Below, piece by piece: positions 16,410 through 25,488 of a stretch of 32,816 nt of DNA. Under the pieces are notes generated by a model. That model searched no databases. It was not told where the DNA came from and worked only from the letters and a program-made list of their open reading frames with translations. The DNA comes from an uncultured Methanobrevibacter sp. (GTDB lineage: Archaea; Methanobacteriota; Methanobacteria; Methanobacteriales; Methanobacteriaceae), in contig NZ_CAMHFP010000023.1 in the NCBI RefSeq assembly GCF_946184425.1, forward strand, positions 1 to 32,816. Direction: 5' to 3'. Position 1 is the first letter of the stretch; every line of letters starts with the position of its first letter. The position numbers were made by a program, and so were the translations under genes.

Positions 16410-16426
16410 AAAAAAAGTAAAAAAAA
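16410..16426 (-). terminator. Double T-run between hom and the aPGAM-family gene
   Basis: On the minus strand, immediately after the hom stop, T8 and T7 are separated by AC. Archaeal polymerase often terminates at such runs, so part of the hom transcript may end here while some reads through to the next gene. No hairpin is evident. Confidence 0.35.
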
Positions 16427-16430
16427 TTAA

Positions 16431-17450
16431 TTAGTTTTTATTTTTTAAAATACTAATTAAATCAGTCAACATCGCAGAAGCGGTTTCAAGGGAACCTGCT
16501 CCAAGTCCAATTACAGATACTTCATCAGCCAAATCAGTTTTGATAGTAGCCATGTTCAATGTACCGCTTACATCATAGGAACTTCCTCTTTTTACCAGGC
16601 GAGGAGATACCTGCAGATTATCCGGAGATACTTCCGCAATCAATTTGATTAGATAATCATCTTTTTTAGCAAGGTCAATAGCCTGTGAACTGATTTGTGA
16701 AATTCCTGTAACCTTAACATCACTGTATGTTGCATCAATACCTAAAATTGAATTTGCTAAAATTACAGTTTTACATGCTGCATCAATACCTTCAACATCC
16801 TGAGTCGGATCTGTTTCAGCTATTCCCAATTCCTGAGATTCCTTTAAGATTACCTCATAATCTGAACCTTCCGCAGTCATTCTTGACAGGATGTAATTAG
16901 TGGTACCGTTTAAAATACCTTTAATTGATTTTATATTGCATGAAGAAATTGTTTCTTTCGCTAGATTGATTATTGGCATTGCGCCACCGACACTAGCCTC
17001 ATATCTAAATTGCACACCCGCTTTTTCAGCTGCATCAATAACTTCTTTGAATTTAAGTGCCAAATGACCTTTGTTAGATGTTACTACATCTTTTCCTTGT
17101 TCAAACGCCTTAAGGGTTAAAGAAAACGCAGGTTCTGCATCAATAATATTAGTAGGAGTTGCTTCGATAAGACAATCATATTCCACAGCATCCAATACAT
17201 CAGCACCGTTTTTATCTGAGCCAAATTCAGGATATGCAGATAATTTTCCTTCTTCTTTTTTAGTTTTTACAAGTAATTCTTCATCCAAACCGTCTTGTGA
17301 GATTGCAGATGAAGATGAATCAGCTGCAGCAACTATTTTTACAGTGACTCCAGTTTTATCTTTAATTAAATCTTTTTTCATGGAAATTGCATTGGCCACA
17401 CCCTGACCGACTGCTCCAAATCCCATTATAATAACTTTACATTCATCCAT
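16431..17450 (-). CDS. hom: Homoserine dehydrogenase
   Basis: 339 aa, the length of the monofunctional archaeal enzyme without an ACT tail. It reduces aspartate semialdehyde to homoserine, the branch point to threonine and methionine. The Rossmann motif [10 protein letters not shown] is at residues 10-19. [17 protein letters not shown] (with the catalytic-region Lys) and [14 protein letters not shown] follow in the expected order, then the dimer region with GIDAACK. A separate ACT-domain protein is encoded 8 bases upstream and probably replaces the fused regulatory domain found in other lineages. Co-transcribed with ACT and gatC. Confidence 0.93.
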   Translation of the reverse strand: MDECKVIIMGFGAVGQGVANAISMKKDLIKDKTGVTVKIVAAADSSSSAISQDGLDEELLVKTKKEEGKLSAYPEFGSDKNGADVLDAVEYDCLIEATPTNIIDAEPAFSLTLKAFEQGKDVVTSNKGHLALKFKEVIDAAEKAGVQFRYEASVGGAMPIINLAKETISSCNIKSIKGILNGTTNYILSRMTAEGSDYEVILKESQELGIAETDPTQDVEGIDAACKTVILANSILGIDATYSDVKVTGISQISSQAIDLAKKDDYLIKLIAEVSPDNLQVSPRLVKRGSSYDVSGTLNMATIKTDLADEVSVIGLGAGSLETASAMLTDLISILKNKN

Positions 17451-17458
17451 AATAATCC

Positions 17459-17944
17459 CTATACCTCATTAATAACAAGCAATTCTTTTTCTTCTGCAAT
17501 TTCAGCTATTCTATCAAATACCACTTGCTTTAAACCGACATCAGATTCAATATTTATTAATGCTGTTGATTTATCTTCACCATTTAATTTGATTTCACAA
17601 CCGACAATTAAAACTCCATCCAGAGCATTAATTCTGTCCATTGTGTCCCTCAAGTCCTGGTCGATAATATGTCCGAAGAGAATAGTGCTTATTTTTTCTT
17701 TTAAAATAACATCATCAATTTCTGTAATGGTAATACCTAAATCTTCAAATCTTTCCACAACATTTTTAAGGTCTTCAAATTCTCCTTCCAATGTGAGTTG
17801 AACCGGAACTTTTCCAGTGTCAGTTTTATAGTCCCTTTTATGGATAACAGTTACTAAATTTGCACCAAGATTGCCAATTGGCTCCAATACAGAAACTAAC
17901 TGTCCAGGAACATCTAAAAGTTCTAGAACTAAGTTTATTCTCAT
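17459..17944 (-). CDS. ACT-domain amino-acid-sensing protein
   Basis: 161 aa. Residues 1-75 form an ACT domain, with the ligand loop [22 protein letters not shown] at the first strand-helix junction (about 9-30) and a long beta hairpin after it. Residues 80-160 look like a second, more divergent small-molecule-binding module. There is no enzyme domain. Genes of this type commonly precede homoserine dehydrogenase in Methanobacteriales, and here the stop is 8 bases from the hom start. The likely role is allosteric control of aspartate-family synthesis by threonine or another end product (inference). Confidence 0.8.
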   Translation of the reverse strand: MRINLVLELLDVPGQLVSVLEPIGNLGANLVTVIHKRDYKTDTGKVPVQLTLEGEFEDLKNVVERFEDLGITITEIDDVILKEKISTILFGHIIDQDLRDTMDRINALDGVLIVGCEIKLNGEDKSTALINIESDVGLKQVVFDRIAEIAEEKELLVINEV

Positions 17945-17955
17945 TTAAATCACTC

Positions 17956-18171
17956 TTAATTAGTCCAATCTGCTCTTTTTACAACAAGATTTCCATCTTT
18001 GTCAATCCTTGCATTTCTTAATATTTTTTCGGGATTTTTCTCATGAGATTTATCTTTACGAGTCAAATTTAAATTATCGGTAATATACCATGTTTCATCT
18101 GAATCAGGAATGTCTTCCAATATTTTTGAGAATTTTTCTATAATATCTTCTGCATCTTTTTCGATTGTCAT
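17956..18171 (-). CDS. gatC: Archaeal GatC, subunit of Asp-tRNA(Asn)/Glu-tRNA amidotransferase
   Basis: 71 aa from ATG 18171. An upstream in-frame start at 18219 would add a hydrophobic, unlike-family stretch, and GGAG lies 9 bases before 18171, so the shorter form is preferred. The sequence fits the archaeal GatC-type protein: an N-terminal helix (EDIIEKFSKILEDIP), then ETWYITDNLNLTRKD and a C-terminal DGNLVVKRADW. GatC helps GatA and GatB amidate aspartate on misacylated tRNA-Asn. gatA and gatB are not in the window. It heads the cluster with ACT and hom, a link between aspartate use in tRNA charging and in amino-acid synthesis. Confidence 0.7.
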   Translation of the reverse strand: MTIEKDAEDIIEKFSKILEDIPDSDETWYITDNLNLTRKDKSHEKNPEKILRNARIDKDGNLVVKRADWTN

Positions 18172-18460
18172 AAATAAAAACTCCTTAATAATAAATAATA
18201 TTATTAGTATGTTATTCAATATTAATAAAGTTAAAGATTTTTAAAAAAATCAATAAATATAAAATAAATCATAATTCCTCAAAAAAAGGATTTAAATTCT
18301 TTAAATTTAAAAAAAATGTAATAAATAATAGACAATATCTTAAAATACTTGATTCCATGTATTTAACACCCACTAATAAATTAAAAGCATTACTACTTAG
18401 AACTGTTAATAGAGGATTGCAATGTGCAATTCATGAAATTTTTATTAACTATTCTAATAA
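18172..18460. other. AT-rich spacer before gatC; no gene supported
   Basis: About 290 bases. The part next to gatC should carry its promoter. The middle is A/T homopolymer-rich. A 56-codon plus-strand frame (18357-18527) overlaps the end of the DUF4013 gene but lacks a ribosome-binding site and is not called. A short inverted repeat TTGCA-atg-TGCAA lies near 18417-18429. Confidence 0.5.
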
Positions 18461-19222
18461 TCAGATTTTTTCCAATTTTGCCAATTTATCATTAATAATA
18501 TTAGCATACAATAATCCTAGGGAATAATTGCCTATACTTTCCAGAATTGGAATGAATATACATAAATAAATTAAAAATCCAACATAAGGAATTGCTATTA
18601 TCCATGAAGAAACCACCGAAGCGATAACAACCAGCAGTGCCATGAACAGCACCCATTTAATAATATTTAAAATTCCTATATTTCGGATATCCCCAATCAC
18701 TTTATGAATTTTTAAAGCTTCAGGCAAGCTATTGAGATATGCCAATCTTGCCTTTGCAAAAAACAGCAAAATTTCAAATAAGATATAGGTAAGTACAACT
18801 ATCAATGCACTGAAACCTATTGTCCTCAAAAAGCTAAGAATTTCAATTGGGGAATTAAAATTCACACTAGAAATATCTAATGTAAACCATGCAATGAAAA
18901 ATACAACCGCCGGTACAATCATATATGCCATTCTCAATGCCAGTACCCTCAATGAATCAAATATACTATTTCCAAAATTTAAAGAAGGAAACAATGAAGA
19001 TTCATTCAGGCCTATCTTAACAAATGAGAATAAATATCCCGGAACAATCAGTATAAATAAAAAAAATGAAATTAATCCTAAAAATAAAACATATCGATTG
19101 TCAGATATAATGCCAATTGGAATAATAGAAGCCAAAATAAAAAGAATACAAAGGACCAGCAATTTCTTAATATTCCTGAAAGGAAATTTAAATGAGTTTG
19201 ATACTATTTTTCCGAAATCCAT
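18461..19222 (-). CDS. DUF4013 family multi-pass membrane protein
   Basis: 253 aa with about six membrane segments. The opening MDFGKIVSNSFKFPFRNIKKLLVL, an amphipathic start that leads into the first helix, is typical of DUF4013 proteins, which occur in many copies in Methanobrevibacter. Two long hydrophobic hairpins follow, with SLPEALKIHKVIGDIRNIGI as a central cytoplasmic loop. ATG 19222 is preceded by GGGGTG and, further up, by a TATA-like ATATATTTAAA. It appears to be a single-gene unit. Function unknown. Confidence 0.72.
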   Translation of the reverse strand: MDFGKIVSNSFKFPFRNIKKLLVLCILFILASIIPIGIISDNRYVLFLGLISFFLFILIVPGYLFSFVKIGLNESSLFPSLNFGNSIFDSLRVLALRMAYMIVPAVVFFIAWFTLDISSVNFNSPIEILSFLRTIGFSALIVVLTYILFEILLFFAKARLAYLNSLPEALKIHKVIGDIRNIGILNIIKWVLFMALLVVIASVVSSWIIAIPYVGFLIYLCIFIPILESIGNYSLGLLYANIINDKLAKLEKI

Positions 19223-19475
19223 GAAAGCACCCCAACTAAAAACTCCTATAAAGTTTCATGCAACATCACTTTAAATATATGCTCATCATGTATTAATTAG
19301 AAGTAATGAATATATAAAAATATATGATTTAATAAAACATATCAACAACAATATTATATTTTTTAAAATGATACACCCAAATTCAAATCAACGGACAATC
19401 CCAAATCCGATATTTGCTTCAGAAATATCAAATAGACATTTTCAGAATTCTTCTTTTCTATATGGATTGAAATTC

Positions 19476-20921
19476 CTATAAAAACTGGGAAATATCAGTA
19501 TCCTTTATAATCTTCTTTCTTAAAATCTTATCAATACCTGTTCCATATTGAGCCGCTTTTTTAGGTCTGTAAGCGATTTCATAGTCAAGTCCTTCCTCAA
19601 AAGCCAGTTTTCTCAAAATGCTTTTTCTCATGTCATCATGCATTGATACGATTTTTTTATTGTCCTGAATATTCAAAACAAGTTCAACAAAGGTTTTGTC
19701 TAAAAATGGCAATCTCAACTCTACTGAATTCAGCATTGAACAGGCATCATCCCTTTCAAGATTAACATGATACATGTTTGACATATCTTCCCTTAAAACC
19801 CAATTCAAGGTTCCGTCAACAAAGCTTTGAACATATCTTTTATATCCTCCAAACAGCTCATCTGCACCCTGACCGGAAATTGCAACTTTCATGCCATCTT
19901 TTGCGACCAGTCCAGTTGCAAGATATGTTGTCATTCCAACACCGACCTTCATAAGATTATCGTCACCGATTGCCCTTACTACATCGGGCAGAGCCTTCCT
20001 TATCATCTCTTCGGTTACTTCACATATTTCCAAATCCAAATTCAAGAACTTTGATGCATAGATTGCAGCTTCAACATCTTTAGAACCTTCAACTCCCACT
20101 GCATACAACTTGATTTTCAAAGGTATGTTTTCGGAAATCTCCTTTAAAAGCAGCGCCAAATATGAACTGTCAACACCGCCTGAAAATATTACACCAACCT
20201 CCCGCAGTCCTTCTATTCTTTTGGCAACGCTCAGCTTTAACATCTTATCTATCTTAGCAACATCTCCTTCGAGGACTTTTTCATAGATGTGCTGTGCTGG
20301 AGCTATATCCTCCCCATTGAATAAAATGTGCTCGGGTTTTAAAGTGTTGATTTCAGTAAAACCGACTTCCTTAAGTGACTGGGCAGATGATGCAAATCCA
20401 AAATTATCACCCGTGGTTGAATAAAACAACGGCTTGACACCTAACGGATCACGAACAAGCGCCAAGTTTTCACCATCCCAAACGGCAAATGCATAGTCAC
20501 CATCCATCAAACGGCAGGCAAGCTGAATGGCCTTGACCAAGTCCCCCTTATTGTAACTGTCAATCAGATAAAGCACCGCTTCACTGTCTGATGTGATTTC
20601 TTTTGTAACACCTACCTTTTTAAGCAGATTCCTTATTGTACGGAAATTATACAATTCCCCATTGAAAACCAAAACCAAATTCCCCTTGGATATCGGTTGT
20701 GGTTTTGAAATTCTATCTTCCAAATCATAAATAGATAGCAAATTATGTCCAAAAGCTAAATCATAATCAGTATCATCTGAAAATTCATCTAAATCAATAT
20801 CTGTATAAATTTTATCCAAATAGATTCCGGATGAATCAGGACCTCTACTCTTGGAGCTTTTTAACATTTTTATTATATCTTCAGCCTTGACATTACCCTG
20901 CAAACCAACTATTGAGCACAT
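19476..20921 (-). CDS. asnB: Asparagine synthetase B (glutamine-hydrolysing)
   Basis: 481 aa, two domains. The N-terminal class II glutamine amidotransferase uses Cys2 (MCSIVGLQG) with SRGPDSSG (25-32) and VFNGELYN (85-92) for glutamine binding. The synthetase domain has the PP-loop SGGVDSS (247-253), KVAISGQGADELFGGYKRY and the conserved ELRLPFLD. It converts aspartate, ATP and glutamine to asparagine. Slightly shorter at the C-terminus than bacterial AsnB, as is usual in archaea. The start ATG lies behind GGTATC. The 250-base spacer on the DUF4013 side (19223-19475) holds no gene that I can support. Confidence 0.93.
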   Translation of the reverse strand: MCSIVGLQGNVKAEDIIKMLKSSKSRGPDSSGIYLDKIYTDIDLDEFSDDTDYDLAFGHNLLSIYDLEDRISKPQPISKGNLVLVFNGELYNFRTIRNLLKKVGVTKEITSDSEAVLYLIDSYNKGDLVKAIQLACRLMDGDYAFAVWDGENLALVRDPLGVKPLFYSTTGDNFGFASSAQSLKEVGFTEINTLKPEHILFNGEDIAPAQHIYEKVLEGDVAKIDKMLKLSVAKRIEGLREVGVIFSGGVDSSYLALLLKEISENIPLKIKLYAVGVEGSKDVEAAIYASKFLNLDLEICEVTEEMIRKALPDVVRAIGDDNLMKVGVGMTTYLATGLVAKDGMKVAISGQGADELFGGYKRYVQSFVDGTLNWVLREDMSNMYHVNLERDDACSMLNSVELRLPFLDKTFVELVLNIQDNKKIVSMHDDMRKSILRKLAFEEGLDYEIAYRPKKAAQYGTGIDKILRKKIIKDTDISQFL

Positions 20922-20987
20922 GATACCAAAACACTCCCAAACATTATATTTACAATTAAATATTGAAAGATATGTTAATAAATTTAG

Positions 20988-21422
20988 CTATTTCATTGGA
21001 TTGAATCCAAATACTTTACCTGCCAGTTTAAATGCCAAAGGATTTACTACCTGACTTACAATAAAGTAAGCTACCACCCATCTGACAGGCCATAAATATA
21101 CCAGCATGTCAACAGGTAATTGTCCTATAGGCACTCCAAATATCAAAGGCATGATAAAACTCATGATAAGACTTATAAAAAATGCTAAAGGATTCCACAG
21201 ACCAGTTTTCATGCCTAGTTTGAAACCAAAAAATTTGCCCGCCAGTTTTAATCCCAACGGATGAACAATTAGATTAACTAAAAAGTAAGCAACAACCCAT
21301 CTAACCGGCCACATTAAAAAACAAATCCATATAGGCATCCCCATTGGAGTTGCAAAAATTAACGGCATTATTATACTCATAATCAAACTTATAAAAAAAG
21401 CGATAGGATTCCACAATTTCAT
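20988..21422 (-). CDS. Tandemly duplicated small membrane protein (DUF2798-like)
   Basis: 144 aa made of two near-identical halves: WNPIAFFISLIMS to FGF at residues 4-67 and WNPLAFFISLIMS to FGF at 76-140. Both contain MPLIF, WPVRWVVAYF, HPL/NPL and KLAGK at the same spacing. Each half has two membrane helices, so the protein has four. The pattern fits DUF2798, which often occurs as single or tandem units. A GGAG ribosome-binding site precedes ATG 21422. Function unknown. Confidence 0.68.
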   Translation of the reverse strand: MKLWNPIAFFISLIMSIIMPLIFATPMGMPIWICFLMWPVRWVVAYFLVNLIVHPLGLKLAGKFFGFKLGMKTGLWNPLAFFISLIMSFIMPLIFGVPIGQLPVDMLVYLWPVRWVVAYFIVSQVVNPLAFKLAGKVFGFNPMK

Positions 21423-21512
21423 ATTTCAAACTCCTTTTAATATATACTATTTTTAACCTTAAATAGTTTGAGGATTACAAACGGAATTAAAAAAAAAGAG
21501 TTTGACTGGAAT

Positions 21513-21600
21513 TTAGATGTTATCCCATCTTTTCAATTTTGGAAATAGATCTTTCAGCACTGCATCAGCTCAATCTTTATCGAATTACGACTTTATTTTA
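21513..21600 (-). pseudogene. Possible remnant of a transposase C-terminus
   Basis: On the minus strand one frame reads KS*FDKD*ADAVLKDLFPKLKRWDNI*, protein-like despite two in-frame stops, and ends at TAA 21513-21515. The Leu/Lys/Trp-rich end resembles C-termini of some archaeal transposases from memory only. The 237-base gap between azlD and the DUF2798 gene would suit a decayed mobile element. No inverted terminal repeats are visible. Low confidence. Confidence 0.25.
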
Positions 21601-21609
21601 GAATATAAT

Positions 21610-21646
21610 AAAAAAAATAGATGAGAATAAAAAGATTAATTCTCAT
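21610..21646 (-). terminator. Hairpin-T8 terminator after azlCD
   Basis: Beginning 14 bases past the azlD stop, the minus strand has an 8-bp stem ATGAGAAT/ATTCTCAT (arms 21639-21646 and 21621-21628) followed three bases later by T8 (21610-21617), close to a bacterial-style intrinsic terminator. Confidence 0.6.
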
Positions 21647-21659
21647 TAAAAGAAGTTAC

Positions 21660-21974
21660 TTAAAAGAAAGGAACTATAGAATAAACTGTTATTAGAACTA
21701 CCACTGTTAAAATAACAATAGCACCCATAGGTACCTTCTTCCATGCAAGACCTGCTGCAACAACTGCACCTATCAAACCAATGTACCATAGCTGATTGTC
21801 CACAGTCAGAACACCCGGACATATCAACGCCGCCAGTGCAGTATAAGGAATAAGATTTAAAAATTTTTCAAATTTTGGGGAAAAATTCAGCTTGTCTACA
21901 AATAATGCCGGAATTAATCTCGGAATAAATGTAACAATAGCACATCCAAGTATCAATAAGCTAACATAATCCAT
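21660..21974 (-). CDS. azlD: AzlD-type subunit of a branched-chain amino-acid exporter
   Basis: 104 aa with three or four membrane helices, the AzlD/BrnE size. VTFIPRLIPALFVDKL near residue 20 and FLNLIPYTALAALICPGVL (about 39-57) are family-like. It forms a heteromeric exporter with AzlC, whose gene stops directly before this ATG (21974/21975), giving coupled expression. Partner systems export leucine, isoleucine and valine, and BrnFE of Corynebacterium also exports methionine. Confidence 0.85.
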   Translation of the reverse strand: MDYVSLLILGCAIVTFIPRLIPALFVDKLNFSPKFEKFLNLIPYTALAALICPGVLTVDNQLWYIGLIGAVVAAGLAWKKVPMGAIVILTVVVLITVYSIVPFF

Positions 21975-22658
21975 CTAATCATCCTCCAACAGCAGATATT
22001 CATCATCAACAATATACATACCAATTGCAGCACCTACAAGAGTTGATACAATCAAAGACCAATTTCCCAAAAACTGACTTAGAATAATATTCAAAACTGC
22101 AGTTATCAGAACTAAAAGTGCAATCTGTTTACTTTCCTTGATTGAAGGAACAAGGATTGCAACAAATAATGCATATAATGAAATATTGAAACTGTTAGTT
22201 ACGATAACTGGAAGCAGGTTGAGTGTAACTACACCAATTGCCGCACCTAAACACCAAGAAAGCCATGCCGTTATAGCAATTCCCAAATATATCCATATCG
22301 ATGAGTCTTCACTTAATGAAAACATAGCAAATGATTCATCGACTGTCACATGTGCCGCCAGAATGCTCAATGGAGTATTTGAATATTTAATTTTATTTAA
22401 AACACAGGTGGACATTACAAAATACCTTAAGTTAACAACAAAATTGGTTAAAATAACTGCCATCAATGTAGCACCACTAAGAGCCATTGATGCTGCAATA
22501 ATCTGACCAGCACCTGCATAAACTAGAAAAGACATTGAAATTGTCTGCAGAGGCGTAAAACCTGCTTTCATAGCTATTGCTGCATAACCAATTCCCATTG
22601 GAACATATCCAAATGTTATTGGAATACCCTTTTTAGCACCTTCAATAAACTTACCCAT
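21975..22658 (-). CDS. azlC: AzlC-family amino-acid exporter large subunit
   Basis: 227 aa, about six membrane helices. Family sequence GIPITFGYVPMGIGYAAIAMKAG (about 10-32) and FLVYAGAGQIIAASM (about 44-58) is clear, followed by NLRYFVMSTCVL. It exports branched-chain amino acids with AzlD. It is downstream of metX with a 58-base gap that contains a T8 run (22696-22703), so it may be a separate or partly separate transcript. The neighbourhood suggests a methionine or branched-chain overflow role (inference). Confidence 0.88.
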   Translation of the reverse strand: MGKFIEGAKKGIPITFGYVPMGIGYAAIAMKAGFTPLQTISMSFLVYAGAGQIIAASMALSGATLMAVILTNFVVNLRYFVMSTCVLNKIKYSNTPLSILAAHVTVDESFAMFSLSEDSSIWIYLGIAITAWLSWCLGAAIGVVTLNLLPVIVTNSFNISLYALFVAILVPSIKESKQIALLVLITAVLNIILSQFLGNWSLIVSTLVGAAIGMYIVDDEYLLLEDD

Positions 22659-22716
22659 TCTAGAAATATCAATATCCCCTTAATATTAAAATAATAAAAA
22701 AAAGAAAATTAGAAAT

Positions 22717-24183
22717 TTAACCCAATAAATAACTAATTTGATCTGTTGTGACAATACCCAATACCTTCATATCCTCATCAACGACAGGAAGTGAAGATAT
22801 GTCAAACTTACTCATTATTCTAGCAACAGTTTCAATTGAATCGTCTGCATAACAATACTTCACAGTTGTTGTCATAATATCTTTCAGCCTATTGGAATTA
22901 GTGGCAATTGATTTAGACAAATCCCAACTGGTAACAATCCCAATCAATTTATAATCATCCGTGACAACCGGAATATGAGTGACCTGCTTATCCAACATCA
23001 GTTTTGCAGCATCAACAACATCAGCATTTTCCTTAATTGTAACTATTACTTCTTTCATCAAATCAGTGACAACATTGTTTGCTAGGAATTTTGATAATAT
23101 AAAATTCAACTGTCCTTTTTCAAGTAAAAATGCATCATGACCATAATTAGATTTGATTTCAGAAAAAGACACTTCTATATCATTGGCATTTAGTGCAGTT
23201 ACAATTTCCGTGCTTTGCTCTGTAGGATATAACCAATCAGAATCAACAGAAATGACTTCAATTTTAGCTTCAATATCTTTAAAGCCATCAATCAATGAAT
23301 TATTAACTGATAAATCAAATAAATCAACTGCCTTTGTAATGTATAAATAGCTGTTTGCATCAAATCTCTTTACAAAACTCTCACCCTGATGCTTCAAGTA
23401 GCTTTCAACCTGAAAATCAGTTGTGAAATCATAACTTATTTCATCTTTATCCTGCAAATCACGGCCAAACTTAATATACATTGATTCATCACTCAAATAA
23501 GTAATATGTGCAATCATACGGGCTATTGAAAGACCATTTCTAGGAATTTTACCGGTTTCATAATAGTTTCCATTATTCCAATCAGGATCAGCAAAGATTG
23601 ATTGACGACCCACAGCATTGAATGCAATCTGTTGAGGTGAAGACATTGCAGCTGTAGCCATTGGAACTGCTTTTTTCATCATTTGAGGATATGATACAAG
23701 CCACTGAAGAACCTGCATTCCCCCCATGGATCCCCCAATTATAGCATACAATTGTTCGATTCCCATTGCATCAATCAACTTTTTTTGAACATTGACCATG
23801 TCCTTAATTGTAATAACTGGAAAATTAATACCATATTCCATACCAGTATCAGGATTAATGGAACTTGGGCCAGTTGTTCCCTTACATCCTCCCAGTACGT
23901 TAGAACATATTATAAAATACTTATCAGTGTCAAGAGCCTTTCCCGGACCTATTACTATCTCCCACCATCCTGGCTTTCTATCACCTTCATGCCATCCTGC
24001 AGCATGTGCATCACCAGTTAAAGCATGACAGATTAAAATAGCATTTGATTTTTCTTTATTAAGTTCACCATAAGTTTCATAAGCAACAGTGACTTTTTTA
24101 AGAGTTTTTCCACTATCTAATTTAATAGGATCTTCAATATTGAAATATTTGGTTTCTACAATCCCAACAGATTCTTCACTCAT
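22717..24183 (-). CDS. metX: Homoserine O-acetyltransferase (MetX) fused to two CBS domains
   Basis: 488 aa. Residues 1-368 are MetX, an alpha/beta-hydrolase that acylates homoserine for methionine synthesis: HALTGDAH (53-60), the nucleophile Ser152 in GGSMGGMQ, Asp in VDSDWLYP (D314/D316) and His349 in YGHDAFLLE. Residues 372-487 add a CBS pair: [19 protein letters not shown] and GIVTSWDL, then [14 protein letters not shown] and [11 protein letters not shown] pairs bind adenosyl ligands such as ATP, AMP or SAM, so feedback by SAM or energy state is plausible. Whether the acyl donor is acetyl- or succinyl-CoA cannot be told here. The ATG overlaps the rnc stop by 8 bases. Confidence 0.92.
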   Translation of the reverse strand: MSEESVGIVETKYFNIEDPIKLDSGKTLKKVTVAYETYGELNKEKSNAILICHALTGDAHAAGWHEGDRKPGWWEIVIGPGKALDTDKYFIICSNVLGGCKGTTGPSSINPDTGMEYGINFPVITIKDMVNVQKKLIDAMGIEQLYAIIGGSMGGMQVLQWLVSYPQMMKKAVPMATAAMSSPQQIAFNAVGRQSIFADPDWNNGNYYETGKIPRNGLSIARMIAHITYLSDESMYIKFGRDLQDKDEISYDFTTDFQVESYLKHQGESFVKRFDANSYLYITKAVDLFDLSVNNSLIDGFKDIEAKIEVISVDSDWLYPTEQSTEIVTALNANDIEVSFSEIKSNYGHDAFLLEKGQLNFILSKFLANNVVTDLMKEVIVTIKENADVVDAAKLMLDKQVTHIPVVTDDYKLIGIVTSWDLSKSIATNSNRLKDIMTTTVKYCYADDSIETVARIMSKFDISSLPVVDEDMKVLGIVTTDQISYLLG

Positions 24184-24847
24184 CTAAAACACCTAATTTT
24201 TCAATAGCTACTTTAGCAGCTGCTTGTTCAGCTTCTTTCTTATTTTTACCTTTTCCAATACCCATATTTTTTCCATCAATATAAATTGCAATTACAAATA
24301 TCTTGTCGTGAGGAAAACCATGTTCTTCCAGCACTTCATAGTCAATTTTAATATCTTCAGCATCCCCATATTCCTTAATGGTAGATTTATAATCTCTGAA
24401 GAAGACTTTTTCTTCATCAATATATTTGAAAATCGTTTTTGATATGTACTCTGTTGCAAATTCCACGCCTTGATCCAAGTATATTGCACCCAAGAAGGAT
24501 TCGAAAACATCCGCAGTTATAGATAATATTTCATTTTCAGTCAGAAATGTATCCACAGCATCCACTTTAATATGATCCTTTAAACCCAATACATGAGAAT
24601 AATATATTAAAGCATTTTGACAAACATAATTTGCCCTTAATTTTGTGAGTTTACCTTCTTCATACTGAGGATATTTTTCATATAAATATTCTGATACAAT
24701 TAAACTTAAAACAGCATCACCCAAATACTCCAATCGTTCATAATTATAATCTAAATTATGGGAAGTCGCATAAGATCCATGAGTAAATGCCATTTTATAT
24801 AACTGCATATTTTCTGTGACAATGCCAAACTTTTCAAACAAATTCAT
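24176..24847 (-). CDS. rnc: Ribonuclease III (dsRNA endonuclease) in an archaeon
   Basis: 223 aa, full bacterial-type RNase III. The signature [13 protein letters not shown] contains E40 and D44. The second acidic pair is D113 and E116 in [15 protein letters not shown] double-stranded-RNA-binding domain covers about 152-220, ending [21 protein letters not shown]. All catalytic residues are intact, so activity on double-stranded RNA is expected. RNase III is scarce in Archaea and was probably acquired from bacteria. The gene overlaps metX by 8 bases and is the upstream member of that unit. The AT-rich upstream spacer (24848-25025) is a divergent promoter region. Confidence 0.93.
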   Translation of the reverse strand: MNLFEKFGIVTENMQLYKMAFTHGSYATSHNLDYNYERLEYLGDAVLSLIVSEYLYEKYPQYEEGKLTKLRANYVCQNALIYYSHVLGLKDHIKVDAVDTFLTENEILSITADVFESFLGAIYLDQGVEFATEYISKTIFKYIDEEKVFFRDYKSTIKEYGDAEDIKIDYEVLEEHGFPHDKIFVIAIYIDGKNMGIGKGKNKKEAEQAAAKVAIEKLGVLDE

Positions 24848-24952
24848 AAATAAAAGCCCAAACTTATTTAATATACATTATATAATTTTGGAATTTTAAT
24901 TATATATAATTTATATTGACAACATATATAACTATTGTTATAAAAATATTTC

Positions 24953-24966
24953 TTTTCAAATGCTCT
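24953..24966 (+). promoter_or_regulatory. 14-bp upstream motif, copy 1
   Basis: TTTTCAAATGCTCT lies about 60 bases before the start at 25026 and about 12 bases before a TATA-like TTTAAATTA. The identical sequence occurs at 26766-26779 in the same arrangement before the Panacea-like gene. It could be an activator or repressor site; chance is possible in DNA this AT-rich. Confidence 0.3.
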
Positions 24967-25025
24967 CTTGCTTTTCATTTAAATTACATAATGACTCAAA
25001 GTAATATCAAAAAGGATTTGGTAAT

Positions 25026-25361
25026 ATGATAATAAATTGGCAAGAAGAAATAACAAAAATTGACCCTGACATAAAATTCAGATCACAAGGTGGATGGTTA
25101 AAAACAGTAGAAGAATTAGACAAAAGTGTTACAAATGGATATTCACTTGTTGGAAATTTTGTAAAAGCAGGAAACTTTGAAGAAGAATATTCAGAAGGAT
25201 TATATCTTGACTGCAATAAAGAAGGAACCGCAAAAAAACCACAACAGGACTACAGATTATTTAGATTCAAAGATGGTAAGGTAAGATTGCTTGATATGGT
25301 AATTGATGGGTCTCAAGGATGGGCTACTGACTTGTGGGAAGCAGTCGAAGACGAAATTTAA
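25026..25361 (+). CDS. Small acidic soluble protein, unknown function
   Basis: 111 aa, no signal peptide, membrane segment or cysteine pair (a single Cys in LYLDCNKEG). Mixed alpha/beta composition with an acidic C-terminus (DLWEAVEDEI). The ATG follows GGATTTGGTAAT, a moderate ribosome-binding site. A TATA-like element and a 14-bp motif shared with another promoter lie upstream. It stands alone between divergent rnc and convergent neighbours. No family recognised. Confidence 0.6.
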   Translation: MIINWQEEITKIDPDIKFRSQGGWLKTVEELDKSVTNGYSLVGNFVKAGNFEEEYSEGLYLDCNKEGTAKKPQQDYRLFRFKDGKVRLLDMVIDGSQGWATDLWEAVEDEI

Positions 25362-25488
25362 AAAAAAATATGTTTATTGGCTTTGACATATTGAATATGT
25401 TAAAACCATCAAACTATCTCTTTTTCAAGAGAATCAATAATATGATTCAAATATTTTCAAATTCCCAAATATTAATTTTATGAAAAAA

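Noticed and set aside
18357-18527. 56-codon plus-strand frame starting MYLTPTNKLKALLL
   Set aside because: No ribosome-binding site, overlaps the 3' end of the DUF4013 gene on the other strand, and no recognised family; conservation would be needed to call it.
19369-19485. Protein-like minus-strand frame after asnB (ISIHIEKKNSENVYLIFL...), open for about 40 codons to a TAA
   Set aside because: No usable start codon and only reachable by a frameshift at the asnB end; AsnB already ends at a normal place. Could be a small decayed gene.
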